Of a DNA stretch of 64,000 bases, positions 8,689 to 18,499 are shown piece by piece. Each line of letters starts with the position of its first letter. Position 1 is the stretch's first letter. The notes under the pieces were generated by a model. It had not been told where the DNA came from. It ran no database searches and saw nothing but the letters and a program-made list of their open reading frames with translations. The DNA is from Candidatus Poribacteria bacterium. GTDB taxonomy: Bacteria > Poribacteria > WGA-4E > WGA-3G. The stretch covers positions 1 through 64,000 of the forward strand of contig JAJEEK010000111.1 of the NCBI GenBank assembly GCA_022821065.1. The letters run 5' to 3'. The position numbers and the translations under genes were made by a program.

Positions 8689-8760
8689 TTAGTATTCAGG
8701 ACGATTTTTTCGGAGAAAATTTTTCAGTCTGGTAGAAGGCTAATGTTTAACCGACAACTA
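8689..8760. repeat. heptad-type repeat with hairpin
   Basis: TTGTTAGTATTCAGG leads into a hairpin at 8699-8726 (ATTTTTTC, loop GGA, GAAAAT) ending in TTTCAG, then ACCGACAACTA. It is one of the variable-stem hairpins discussed in the findings. Confidence 0.6.
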
Positions 8761-8763
8761 CAT

Positions 8764-8792
8764 TTGACTTTCCCTCGAAAATATGGTATACT
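8764..8792 (+). promoter_or_regulatory. sigma70 promoter of the redoxin gene
   Basis: TTGACT (8764-8769) and TATACT (8787-8792) with 17-base spacing and TGG before the -10. Expected transcript start is near 8799, giving a 27-base leader. Confidence 0.7.
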
Positions 8793-8825
8793 AACATAAG
8801 GAAAACCAAATCAATGGAGGCACGT

Positions 8826-10658
8826 ATGAAATCGTATATAGCAATATTACTATTGACACTCACGCTGCCGCTTGGACTACAGGCAGCACCGGATTATACT
8901 ATCACGAATAAGCACCGCGTCATCCAAGAGGTATCGCTCAACCAGAATGACGTTCTCATCGGTACCAAATTGTCGCGCCTCAACTTCACGACGCTCAGCG
9001 GCGACACATATACCTTAGACAGTCTCGCCGAGAAGGGGCCCGTCGTTGCCGTATTTCTCGCAACCCGATGTCCCGTCGCACAACGCTATGGGATGCGCTT
9101 GAAACGGCTACACGCCGAATTCACAGGAAACGATAAATACACCACCTTTGTTGGTATCTACGCCAATGAAGAGGATACCCTTGACGATGTGAAAGCATAC
9201 ATCCAGAAAGCAGAATACACCTTCCCGATCGTCAAAGATATGACCGGTTACCTTGCCGAATTGCTCGGTGCCACGATGACTCCGCAGGCGATGATCGTTG
9301 ACACAAGCCGTACACTCCGCTACCGCGGTCCAATTGACGATAACCGCTACGAGACTCGTATCAAACATAACTACCTACGCGATGCTCTCCTCGCAACACA
9401 CACCGGCGACGCTATCCCGCTACAAGAGACACCGGCGTTCGGATGCACCATCCATCTCCCCGAATCGAGTCTCCCGTCTGAGGTTACCTATAGCGAACAT
9501 ATCGCCACAATACTCCAGAACAATTGCCAGACCTGCCACCGTCACGGCGAAGTCGCACCTTTCACGCTGACCGACTACGGCGATGCGAAGGCGTGGGCAA
9601 CTGAGATCGCTGTCTACACGCAATCGCGGCTCATGCCACCCTGGAAACCTGCACCCGGATACGGACACTTCAAGAATGAGCGACGGCTCACAGATAGCCA
9701 GATCGAATTAATCGCGCGGTGGGTAGACGCAGGCGCGCCTCCTGGGGACCTCAACGCTGTACCAAACGCCCCCAAATTCCATGATGATTGGGCACTCGGT
9801 GAACCCGATCAAATCTTTGAAATGCCCGTCGAATACGAAATTGATGCCGAAGGCGAAGACGAATACCGGCAGTTTATTATACCCACCAACTTTGAGACCG
9901 ATATGTATATCCAAGCGGTTGACGTACAACCCGGCAACCGGAAGACTGTCCACCACGTCATCCCGTACCTTGATGTCAACGGCGAAGCCCGTAAACTCGA
10001 CGCACAGGACCCGAAACCCGGCTACGTTACCGAGGGCACCGGTCCAGGATTTGACGCTGTCGGATCGCTCGGCGGTTGGGCACCCGGTGTCACACCGTCT
10101 GTCTTGCCCGAAGGGGTCGGCTACTTTTTACCCAAGGGCGCCGATATCGTCATGCAGGTACACTACTACCGTACCGGACACGTCGAATACGATCGGTCGC
10201 GGCTGGGGCTCTATTTCTCAAAGACACCGGACACAGCACCGCTCCACATCGGCAGTGCCATTAACTCCGAATTTGTGATCCCGCCCGGCGAGGCGTGGCA
10301 TGAAGTGTTAGCGGATCGGAACGTTAAGGAGGATGTCTATCTCTTAGGAGCGTGGCCCCACATGCATCTACTCGGACGCGACATGCGTCTCATCGCAAAC
10401 ACACCTGAAGGCGAAGCGCACGATCTCGTCTGGGTCAAGGATTGGGACTTCAATTGGCAGGATATCTATCACTATCAGGCACCGTTATTCTTGCCCGCGG
10501 GTACAAAAATTAATCTCGTCGCTCATTTCGACAATTCCGCAGAGAATCCAGCCAACCCGCACACCCCTCCCATCCCAGTAGGCTGGGGCGAAAAAACAAC
10601 AGACGAGATGTGTATTGGATTCTTCTACTACGTAAAAGCCAGCCAATTCTCACCATAG
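8826..10658 (+). CDS. Secreted redoxin / c-type cytochrome / copper monooxygenase-like fusion protein
   Basis: The protein has 610 residues with a signal peptide ending around LQAA (residues 1-21). Residues ~25-185 form an AhpC/TSA-like redoxin with a single motif cysteine in FLATRCPVAQ. Residues ~215-300 contain one heme-binding CQTCH, with methionine-rich SRLMPPWKP as a possible axial ligand. Residues ~340-610 resemble the copper type II ascorbate-dependent monooxygenase fold (VHHVIPY, MQVHYY and WPHMHLLG supply candidate copper histidines). The start at 8826 is fixed by GGAGG at 8816-8820. It probably works outside the cytoplasmic membrane; the substrate is unknown. Confidence 0.8.
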   Translation: MKSYIAILLLTLTLPLGLQAAPDYTITNKHRVIQEVSLNQNDVLIGTKLSRLNFTTLSGDTYTLDSLAEKGPVVAVFLATRCPVAQRYGMRLKRLHAEFTGNDKYTTFVGIYANEEDTLDDVKAYIQKAEYTFPIVKDMTGYLAELLGATMTPQAMIVDTSRTLRYRGPIDDNRYETRIKHNYLRDALLATHTGDAIPLQETPAFGCTIHLPESSLPSEVTYSEHIATILQNNCQTCHRHGEVAPFTLTDYGDAKAWATEIAVYTQSRLMPPWKPAPGYGHFKNERRLTDSQIELIARWVDAGAPPGDLNAVPNAPKFHDDWALGEPDQIFEMPVEYEIDAEGEDEYRQFIIPTNFETDMYIQAVDVQPGNRKTVHHVIPYLDVNGEARKLDAQDPKPGYVTEGTGPGFDAVGSLGGWAPGVTPSVLPEGVGYFLPKGADIVMQVHYYRTGHVEYDRSRLGLYFSKTPDTAPLHIGSAINSEFVIPPGEAWHEVLADRNVKEDVYLLGAWPHMHLLGRDMRLIANTPEGEAHDLVWVKDWDFNWQDIYHYQAPLFLPAGTKINLVAHFDNSAENPANPHTPPIPVGWGEKTTDEMCIGFFYYVKASQFSP

Positions 10659-10667
10659 CGAACGATA

Positions 10668-10690
10668 GGTGCGGTTTATAACCGCACCTG
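10668..10690. repeat. GCGGTT hairpin
   Basis: AGGTGCGGTT (10668-10677) and AACCGCACCT (10681-10690) form a perfect 10-bp stem with loop TAT just after the redoxin stop codon. Related hairpins follow the stop codons at 35754 and 59302. There is no T-run on the plus strand. Confidence 0.65.
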
Positions 10691-10801
10691 CATTTCCACG
10701 GTTGCGTCAATACCGCACTCAATAGTATTTTAGATTAAGGTTTTCGCATAAGTTCCGGGGCAATTTCAAACAGTGCCTACTTTTCTGTGGCCTGCGATCC
10801 A

Positions 10802-12043
10802 TCAAACCAAAGAACTAACCTTAACTTTCTCCAAATGGGCACGCTGCGATGCCTTCAGCGTATCCAACACACGGGCACCCGCCTCCGAGGATATACTCGC
10901 AACGAAATGCGCCGTCATCTCGCCTTCAACCGCCGAAACCAGTTCCGCTAATGTGATGTCCGACAAATCCCGTGCTGGCAGATAACCAGCTGTATCACCC
11001 TCCACTTCGTAGATCAAACTTGCCGACTTGAACCGCTCGAAATTCGCCTCCACAACGTCCTGTGAGACACCGGCACGTACCGACACCTGCTCCGCCGTAC
11101 ATGCCCCTTCACCCTTCGAAAACTGTTCCGCCACAACAAGAAATAGCGCAATAACCCCTGCGCTGTTCACATAACCGTTGCCACTGTGTTGCGACGGCAC
11201 ACGCGGCACACTTTCCTTACCCAAACGCTGAAACGCGTTCGCTACTTCCGCGCCCAGTAGGATAACCACCCATGTCATATACGTCCAGATAGCGAAGACG
11301 ATCAACAGTGCCATCGCACCGTAGATGTCGCTATAGTTTTTCCAGACAAGTCCAAAGTAACTTCCGAACGCGATCCGCGCCAGCTGGAACAGCGTCCCCG
11401 CGACTAGGGCACCGAGGAGCGCAGCACTCCACTTCACCGCAGTATTCGGCATCGCGAGGTATATCAGGAATAGTAGACAATAGACCAGCAGCCACGGGAA
11501 GATATGCGCGAACACCCAGTTCTTCGCAGTTAAAAAGAACAGCGAGATCAACAGCGGGCCCACCGTTAGTAAGGTATAGAAAACAGCATATTTCTGGAAG
11601 GCTTGCACGATCGGTAACCGACGTCGCGCACCCCAGATGTCGTTGAGATGCTGCTCCACTGAGATGAACAGCAGTGTTGAGACGAGCAGGAACAACAGAA
11701 AACCACCGATACCGAGTCCACCAAGATTTCTGTTGGCAAATGCTGAAAGTTCTGCTACAATTTCCTCAGCACCGTAGCGCGGTAAGAAGTTATCACGAAG
11801 TGCCACGATCAACGGCGAATTCGCATCCGTGACAGCACCGAATGTCTTCAAGAGGAAGAGCGCGACAGCCGATAACGGCACCAAGCACAGCAGTGTGTGG
11901 AACGCCAACGACGATGCCTGCTGAAGGCATTTATCCTCAACAAATTGATGCCAGATATTCGCAGCTAACCGCGCAGCGGATGTTCGTAAATCGCCGAGAT
12001 AACCCACATATTTTTCCGAAAGGTTGTTTATAGCCATACGCAT
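10802..12043 (-). CDS. YihY/BrkB family membrane protein
   Basis: The protein has up to 413 residues. About six hydrophobic segments span residues 40-290, with the family pattern SLAFHTLLCLVPLSAVALFLL near the N-terminus and WVVILLGAEVANAFQ after the last helix. The last ~120 residues form a soluble winged-helix-like region seen in longer members. Family function is unsettled (once called RNase BN, wrongly). ATG codons at 12043 and 12037 are the only early starts and neither has a clear ribosome-binding site. The start overlaps that of the divergent methyltransferase gene. Confidence 0.8.
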   Translation of the reverse strand: MRMAINNLSEKYVGYLGDLRTSAARLAANIWHQFVEDKCLQQASSLAFHTLLCLVPLSAVALFLLKTFGAVTDANSPLIVALRDNFLPRYGAEEIVAELSAFANRNLGGLGIGGFLLFLLVSTLLFISVEQHLNDIWGARRRLPIVQAFQKYAVFYTLLTVGPLLISLFFLTAKNWVFAHIFPWLLVYCLLFLIYLAMPNTAVKWSAALLGALVAGTLFQLARIAFGSYFGLVWKNYSDIYGAMALLIVFAIWTYMTWVVILLGAEVANAFQRLGKESVPRVPSQHSGNGYVNSAGVIALFLVVAEQFSKGEGACTAEQVSVRAGVSQDVVEANFERFKSASLIYEVEGDTAGYLPARDLSDITLAELVSAVEGEMTAHFVASISSEAGARVLDTLKASQRAHLEKVKVSSLV

Positions 12044-12743
12044 GACAAACTCGAAACCGGACCTGATCGCACGTGTGAAACACAGACTCAGACAAAACCG
12101 GTTCTTATCCTACCTCATTGGATGTCCATACCCTGCGCCGCGTTGGAACCGATGCGTCCGACGGTTAATCCGTCAACTCGGTCCAAACGCGAACATATTA
12201 GATCTGGGTGCCGGCAACCGCCGACACGCTGCTAACGTCATCAATCTCGAAATCGAAGTGACCCCAGAAGTTGACATCATCGCTGACGGGCATCTCTTGC
12301 CGTTCAAGGACAACACTTTCGATGCTGTAATCTCTGAAGCCGTACTTGAACATGTCCATTCACCAACTCGCGTTGTCTCGGAAATCTATCGTGTCTTGAA
12401 GCCCGGCGGCTATATCGGTATAGCCGTGCCGTTCCTACAAGGTTACCACGCCTCACCCCACGATTATCAGCGATGGACGGTGCCAGGCATTGTTCAACTC
12501 TGTTCCGAATTCTCCGAGATAGAGAGCGGGGCCTGTGCGGGACCAACGACATCTTTACACTGGATCTTCCGAGAATATATCGGGCTTGTCTTTTCTTTCG
12601 GTAGCCTCCTCGTTGCGAAGGCGATCTCTCTGATTATCGGTTGGTTAACGTTCCCGTTCTTACTTGTAGATGCGTTGCTCTCGCGGCACAAGCATGCCCA
12701 TATTTTAGCATCAGCCGTCTATTTTTTCGGAAAAAAAGAGTGA
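12042..12743 (+). CDS. Class I SAM-dependent methyltransferase
   Basis: The protein has 233 residues. Motif I is ILDLGAGNRR, the acidic ribose-binding residue follows in the next strand, and PFKDNTFDAVISEAVLEHV is the Methyltransf_11 motif with the post-motif histidine; VLKPGGYIGIAVP is motif III. The C-terminus carries a hydrophobic stretch (residues ~175-215), which suggests membrane association. Start 12042 (MTNSKPD) is preferred to the ATG at 12024. The acceptor is unknown. The 5' end overlaps the divergent yihY-like gene. Confidence 0.75.
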   Translation: MTNSKPDLIARVKHRLRQNRFLSYLIGCPYPAPRWNRCVRRLIRQLGPNANILDLGAGNRRHAANVINLEIEVTPEVDIIADGHLLPFKDNTFDAVISEAVLEHVHSPTRVVSEIYRVLKPGGYIGIAVPFLQGYHASPHDYQRWTVPGIVQLCSEFSEIESGACAGPTTSLHWIFREYIGLVFSFGSLLVAKAISLIIGWLTFPFLLVDALLSRHKHAHILASAVYFFGKKE

Positions 12744-12960
12744 ATAGTATTCAGCACTCAGTTGTTAGTTGTCAGAGTATTGGTTATCAGTTATCGGTAC
12801 GCTGCGCCTTCAGTTATCAAGTAAAGAGATATATTGTGGCAGGTACAGAAAATGTTCCCGACACAATGTGCTAACTGAGGACTGAAAGGTCGCGTAGCAA
12901 CCGTACTGAAAACTGTTATACTGTTAACTGAAAGGTTTTCGTAGAAAACCGTACTGAAAA
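12743..12960. repeat. long heptad-type repeat block with three hairpins
   Basis: Degenerate CTCAGTT / TATCAGT heptads stand in phase from 12758. Three hairpins of the ACG...TTTCAG family occur at 12797-12813, 12882-12906 (minus) and 12928-12953 (minus). The rest of the gap to 13044 is AT-rich and shows nothing else. Confidence 0.7.
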
Positions 12961-13044
12961 TAGGCAACTATTTTTTCTATCGGTATTATATCTTATTTTA
13001 TTATAGGATGTCAAAAAAAATATGTAATAGAGTTTAGTCGTGAG

Positions 13045-13077
13045 CAAAAAAAAACGGCGAGGTCTTCCAACCTCGCC
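13045..13077 (-). terminator. Rho-independent terminator after the dsRBD gene
   Basis: On the minus strand GGCGAGG (13077-13071) pairs with CCTCGCC (13062-13056), followed by a T-run (A-run at 13046-13054 on plus). It ends the rpsU-dsRBD unit. Confidence 0.85.
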
Positions 13078-13112
13078 AGCGAGAAAATATGATATAGGCG
13101 ACACACACGACG

Positions 13113-13640
13113 CTACCGAAATGTAATATTATCCATTTCCGCTTCCGTAAGCAGATCCCTCAAGATCTTCAACGTTAATGTGGAGAGTTTATTTGAAAAC
13201 TCCGCATCCGTGAGCGTCCGATACCGCGACGGCTGTGCCGATGTGAGCCGTTCATTCGCAATCGTTAGTGCGGTCGATAAGAGGGGCATAGGGACCTCAA
13301 CCGGTTCGGATACTGCGATAGACACATCTTCTGTTTTAGGGGCAGACACCGTTGTCGTTTCTACGATTTCACCTGCCAGAAAACTTTCGCGGCGCGAATC
13401 GATTTCGGCTAACACCTGCTGTGAAGCGATCTGGTGTGCAAACTTTTTGGAACCGGTGACAGGTTCCGGGGTCTCATAAACATGGTTACCGTAGGACACT
13501 TTTACCTGCCATTGTGGCGCATCCGCCGGACCGAGTTGCGTTTCGGTATATCTCGGCTGATCCAATCCACGTTCCTGACAGTATTGAATCAAAAGTCCTT
13601 TATAATTTTCCGAAGCTCCACCATTAGCCGTATTTGTCAT
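13113..13640 (-). CDS. Double-stranded RNA-binding domain protein
   Basis: The protein has 175 residues. Residues ~12-80 match a dsRBD: NYKGLLIQYCQERGL, then the middle strands with QWQVKVSYGNHVYE, then GSKKFAHQIASQQVLAEI, which carries the KK-x-A-x2-x-A helix that contacts RNA. There is no RNase III catalytic domain, so it is a stand-alone binder. The rest is low-complexity with a short helical tail. It starts 21 bases after rpsU with AAAGGAC upstream and shares the rpsU promoter, hinting at a role in translation or rRNA handling (inference). Confidence 0.75.
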   Translation of the reverse strand: MTNTANGGASENYKGLLIQYCQERGLDQPRYTETQLGPADAPQWQVKVSYGNHVYETPEPVTGSKKFAHQIASQQVLAEIDSRRESFLAGEIVETTTVSAPKTEDVSIAVSEPVEVPMPLLSTALTIANERLTSAQPSRYRTLTDAEFSNKLSTLTLKILRDLLTEAEMDNITFR

Positions 13641-13660
13641 ATATGCGTCCTTTTGTTACT

Positions 13661-13891
13661 TTAATAGGATCCGCGTCCGTTATAGCCGTTTGAATGATCG
13701 CCTGATTTGCGCGGCTTAACTTTCCGCTGCCGTTTCATTTCGATTCTACGACGTTTCTCGCTCGGCTTCTCGTAGAAACTCCGTTTTTTGATTTCTGTAA
13801 CGATACCGGCTTTACCGCACATCTTTTTAAACCGTGCCAGCGCACGATCAAACGCTTCCCCTGAGTCTACGCTTACTTCTACTTGTACCAT
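13661..13891 (-). CDS. rpsU: 30S ribosomal protein S21
   Basis: The 76-residue protein begins MVQVEVSVDSGEAFDRALARFK, continues with KKMCGKAGIVTEIKKR and ends with SEKRRRIEMKRQRK, all as in bS21, which lies near the anti-Shine-Dalgarno region of 16S rRNA. The C-terminal tail (KPRKSGDHSNGYNGRGSY) is longer and more Gly/Asn-rich than in most members. Start 13891 has GGAGG upstream; a longer frame from 13951 would run into the promoter. First gene of a two-gene unit with the dsRBD protein. Confidence 0.93.
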   Translation of the reverse strand: MVQVEVSVDSGEAFDRALARFKKMCGKAGIVTEIKKRSFYEKPSEKRRRIEMKRQRKVKPRKSGDHSNGYNGRGSY

Positions 13892-13939
13892 TGCTCTAAG
13901 CCTCCGTTGTGAGTCTGGAATTGTATAAGTACTGTGTAT

Positions 13940-13968
13940 ATTATACCACATTTTAAAGGCAATGTCAA
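13940..13968 (-). promoter_or_regulatory. consensus sigma70 promoter of rpsU
   Basis: On the minus strand TTGACA (13968-13963) and TATAAT (13945-13940) lie 17 bases apart with TGTGG before the -10 box, as in P2 at 7346. Confidence 0.85.
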
Positions 13969-14016
13969 ATATTTCTGGGGCAGTAGTTTCAGGTAACTGT
14001 AACGCAAGTTACCACC

Positions 14017-14045
14017 TTGACATTTTATCTAAAACCCGTTATACT
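14017..14045 (+). promoter_or_regulatory. sigma70 promoter of the TauE/SafE gene
   Basis: TTGACA (14017-14022) and TATACT (14040-14045), 17-base spacing. The predicted transcript begins near 14052, only about 20 bases before the proposed AUC start, so the leader is very short. Confidence 0.75.
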
Positions 14046-14071
14046 CAACAAAGAAAAAAGGAGGCATTACT

Positions 14072-14827
14072 ATCTACGAAGTTCTTATCCTCTGCTTCGG
14101 GGCATGGCTCACCGGTGTCAGCAAAGCCGGTTTCGGCGGTGGTATCGGTATGATCGTAGTCCCGCTGTTCACGCACTTCCGGAGTGCAAAAAACGTCATC
14201 GGTTTGATGCTCTTGCTCCTTTTCTCAACGGATGTTTTCTCGCTCCGACATTACTGGCGACGTTGGCACCAGCAAAGCGTCACACGACTTATCATCGGTT
14301 CTATTCTCGGTATCGCCTTGGCAAGTCTCATTTTAAAAGACATCTCCGATGCTCATCTGACAAAGGTGATCGGTGGGGTCGCCTGCCTCTTCGCAATCTT
14401 GGAGTTCCTGCGTCCGCACTGGCAACCGCTGCTCGGAGATTCACATCCATCGATACCTGCAGCACTCCAATTCAAGGTGTGGCAAGGACTGTTGGCGGGA
14501 CTGCTTGCAGGTGCTTTCTCGACCCTTGCACACATGGGTGGACTTGTCGTCGTCATGTATCTCCTCCCGCAACGTCTCAATAACACCGCCTTCGTCGCTA
14601 CAACGACTGCCACCTACTTCATGTTGAACCTCATCAAAATACCGTTTTATTACCGTCTCGATCTTTTCTCGTGGGAGATCTTGATTGAAGCCGCCGCACT
14701 TTTGCCCTGCATCGCCCTCGGCGTACTAACAGGCATCGCACTGAACAACCGCGTCCCGGAACGCCTCTTTTCGAGAATTGTACTCTTCTTCCTATTCGCC
14801 ACAGGCTTACATCTGCTTTTTAGTTAG
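14072..14827 (+). CDS. TauE/SafE family sulfite/anion exporter, apparent AUC start
   Basis: The membrane protein of about 251 residues has 7-8 hydrophobic segments. The N-terminal family motif is ILCFGAWLTGVSKAGFGGG, followed by a second half with HMGGLVVVMYLLP. Members move sulfite, sulfoacetate or similar organosulfur anions. The frame has no ATG, GTG or TTG between the stop at 14030-14032 and the ATG at 14150, which would remove most of the first helix and the GFGGG motif. AAGGAGG at 14058-14064 lies seven bases before ATC at 14072; ATT at 14066 is too close. The start is therefore given as ATC, with modest confidence; a sequencing error is the alternative. Confidence 0.7.
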   Translation: MYEVLILCFGAWLTGVSKAGFGGGIGMIVVPLFTHFRSAKNVIGLMLLLLFSTDVFSLRHYWRRWHQQSVTRLIIGSILGIALASLILKDISDAHLTKVIGGVACLFAILEFLRPHWQPLLGDSHPSIPAALQFKVWQGLLAGLLAGAFSTLAHMGGLVVVMYLLPQRLNNTAFVATTTATYFMLNLIKIPFYYRLDLFSWEILIEAAALLPCIALGVLTGIALNNRVPERLFSRIVLFFLFATGLHLLFS

Positions 14828-14860
14828 TTTTCAGTACGGTCTCAGACCCAGGGCCTGTAG

Positions 14861-15070
14861 GTTCGGTTTGATGAAGTTTAAGAAAATATTTCGGTAATTA
14901 TTGGACATCGCGAGCACAAGAAACACCGTTTTTGCTGGGGGTGTTTTGGGTAGGGTGTTTCTGTGGATTGCTTGGGTATTTCTGCGGATTTCTTAAGCAA
15001 AAACACTCGCTCCTACAGCAAGAGGTTATCGTATTACCGAATTAAATTTTTAAACTTCATCAACCGCACC
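14861..15070. mobile_element. MITE-like element with 32-bp terminal arms and REP core
   Basis: Outer arms 14864-14896 and 15034-15066 are near-perfect inverted repeats (GATGAAGTTTAA, then TTCGGTA). Inside, in reverse orientation, is the long REP hairpin (arms 14904-14916 and 15006-15016) that matches 408-520. No coding capacity. The remainder of the gap to 15292 contains a further GTTTTTGCTGGGGTGTTT fragment at 15189 and a GGTTCCCTAACCGAACC dyad near 15212. Confidence 0.75.
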
Positions 15071-15292
15071 GGATTCTACACAGGAACCCTGAAACCTTCA
15101 AAACCTCTTGAGATATTTCTCGTGACCCTATATAATACGATCTATAGTGAAACATAAAAATAAAGAGGCACTTTCATCCGCCGGTAGGGTTTTTGCTGGG
15201 GTGTTTCTTCACGGTTCCCTAACCGAACCTACATATGCTGTCCTATTAATTCTAAACTTTATTATTAACAACACAAACGAGGTCAAAAAACA

Positions 15293-16270
15293 ATGCGTTT
15301 AAAATGGGGCGTGCTCGGCGCGGGAAGCGTCGCCCAACGTCGTGCAATGCCAGCCATCCAAAAAGCGGACGGTGCGGAACTCCACGCCCTCCTCTCACGA
15401 GACACCGAACGCGCGGAACAACTCGCGCGCGAACACGGCGCAACCAACGCCTATACCACCGTTGACGCGCTCCTCACAGACGACGCACTTGATGCAATCT
15501 ACGTCTCAACACCCGTCCACCTCCATTGCGAACACGTCATCGCCGCCGCAGAACGCGGTTTACATGTACTCTGCGATAAACCCATGGCACTCACGCCACG
15601 CGAATGTCGTGAGATGATCGCTGCCTGCGATGCCAACAGTGTACATCTACAGGCCTGTTTCCTCTTCAGGTTCCACTCCTGTTTCCAGCATATCCGAACA
15701 TGGATAGACAATGGACGGTTCGGGCAGATCGTCCACGGACGGATGCCGTTCCTTAAATATTACGAACTCGCACCCGATGAATGGCGTGCACAACCCGATC
15801 TCGGCGGCGGCGGATGCTTCATGGATCTCGGTCCGCATAGTGTTGATCTGCTCCGATATCTTATCGGTGAGGTGAACGCTGTCAGCGCGTTCTATAGTCG
15901 TGCCACGCAAGGTACCGCTGTTGAAGACACCGGGGGTATCTTCTTACGTTTTGATAACGGCGCACAAGCGTTCACAGACCTCAGCTTCTCAGTTTCACAG
16001 TGCGACATCGTGTTTGAACTCTACGGAACAGATGGTGCCGTCTGGGTCTACAACGACGACGGTTGGAAAATCAAGACCTATTTCGGAGAAGATAAGCAGT
16101 TGATCCCCTCTGGATACGAGGATCTCTATCAGGCCCAGTTTGAACATTTCGCTGACTGTGTAGAGCGTGGCGTACCAACAATCGCATCGGGAGCAGACGG
16201 ATTACGCGCAAGCGAGATACTCGCCGCCGCATACCGTTCCGCCGAAACTGGACGCACTGAGTGCTGTTAA
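15293..16270 (+). CDS. Gfo/Idh/MocA family NAD(P)-dependent oxidoreductase
   Basis: The protein has 325 residues. The N-terminal Rossmann fold opens with WGVLGAGSVAQRRAMPAI. The family motif follows as VLCDKPMAL, where the lysine of the C-[DE]-K-P motif is catalytic. The C-terminal half is the mixed-sheet substrate domain, with GGGCFMDLGPHSVDLLRYL providing the G-x-x-D-x-x-x-H motif. Members oxidise or epimerise sugars and inositols; the substrate is open. GAGG upstream supports the start at 15293. It is monocistronic. Confidence 0.88.
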   Translation: MRLKWGVLGAGSVAQRRAMPAIQKADGAELHALLSRDTERAEQLAREHGATNAYTTVDALLTDDALDAIYVSTPVHLHCEHVIAAAERGLHVLCDKPMALTPRECREMIAACDANSVHLQACFLFRFHSCFQHIRTWIDNGRFGQIVHGRMPFLKYYELAPDEWRAQPDLGGGGCFMDLGPHSVDLLRYLIGEVNAVSAFYSRATQGTAVEDTGGIFLRFDNGAQAFTDLSFSVSQCDIVFELYGTDGAVWVYNDDGWKIKTYFGEDKQLIPSGYEDLYQAQFEHFADCVERGVPTIASGADGLRASEILAAAYRSAETGRTECC

Positions 16271-16288
16271 CTGACACCCCAAAATACC

Positions 16289-16367
16289 TGTGCCAAAATG
16301 GCACACATTACCCGCCTGTCTCTTGGTTGCGACATATTGTCGCAACCAAAAACCTGCCAAAATGTCA
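16289..16367 (+). promoter_or_regulatory. three dyad operators upstream of groESL
   Basis: Three palindromes share the core G[AC]CA-N3-TG[GT]C: TGTGCC..GGCACA at 16289-16305, a perfect 12-bp arm dyad (TTGGTTGCGACA / TGTCGCAACCAA, spacer TAT) at 16323-16349, and TGCCAAAATGTCA at 16355-16367. They lie about 60-135 bases upstream of the sigma54-type promoter, the usual place for an enhancer-binding activator. No CIRCE element is present. Confidence 0.7.
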
Positions 16368-16408
16368 CGTTTTCCACCTCGACCTTGATAATATAAGGGT
16401 TTTAAACA

Positions 16409-16426
16409 TTGGCATGAAACTTGCTT
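16409..16426 (+). promoter_or_regulatory. sigma54 (-24/-12) promoter of groESL
   Basis: TTGGCATGAAACTTGCTT has GG (16411-16412) and GC (16423-16424) separated by exactly 10 bases and matches TTGGCAyG-N4-TTGCw almost perfectly. Transcription would begin near 16436, giving a leader of about 110 bases that contains a small hairpin (GACGGTATTTTTCTACCGTC). Confidence 0.75.
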
Positions 16427-16547
16427 ACATATTATCGAAGGATCTTAGGACGGTATTTTTCTACCGTCTTCTGCTAAAATAGATAAGGCGGAAGCAGATA
16501 CGCTTCGCCTACAACTTTCATGCTAAATTATGGAGGAATTCAACGAC

Positions 16548-18480
<1,933 letters not shown>

Positions 18481-18499
18481 ACCGCTGAACTCCAATCAA

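Noticed and set aside
14017-14583. Arginine/cysteine-rich 188-codon frame overlapping the TauE gene
   Set aside because: Out of frame with the recognisable TauE protein and of implausible composition.
16289-16367. CIRCE (HrcA) operator upstream of groES
   Set aside because: The TTAGCACTC/GAGTGCTAA sequence is absent; the dyads present have a different core.
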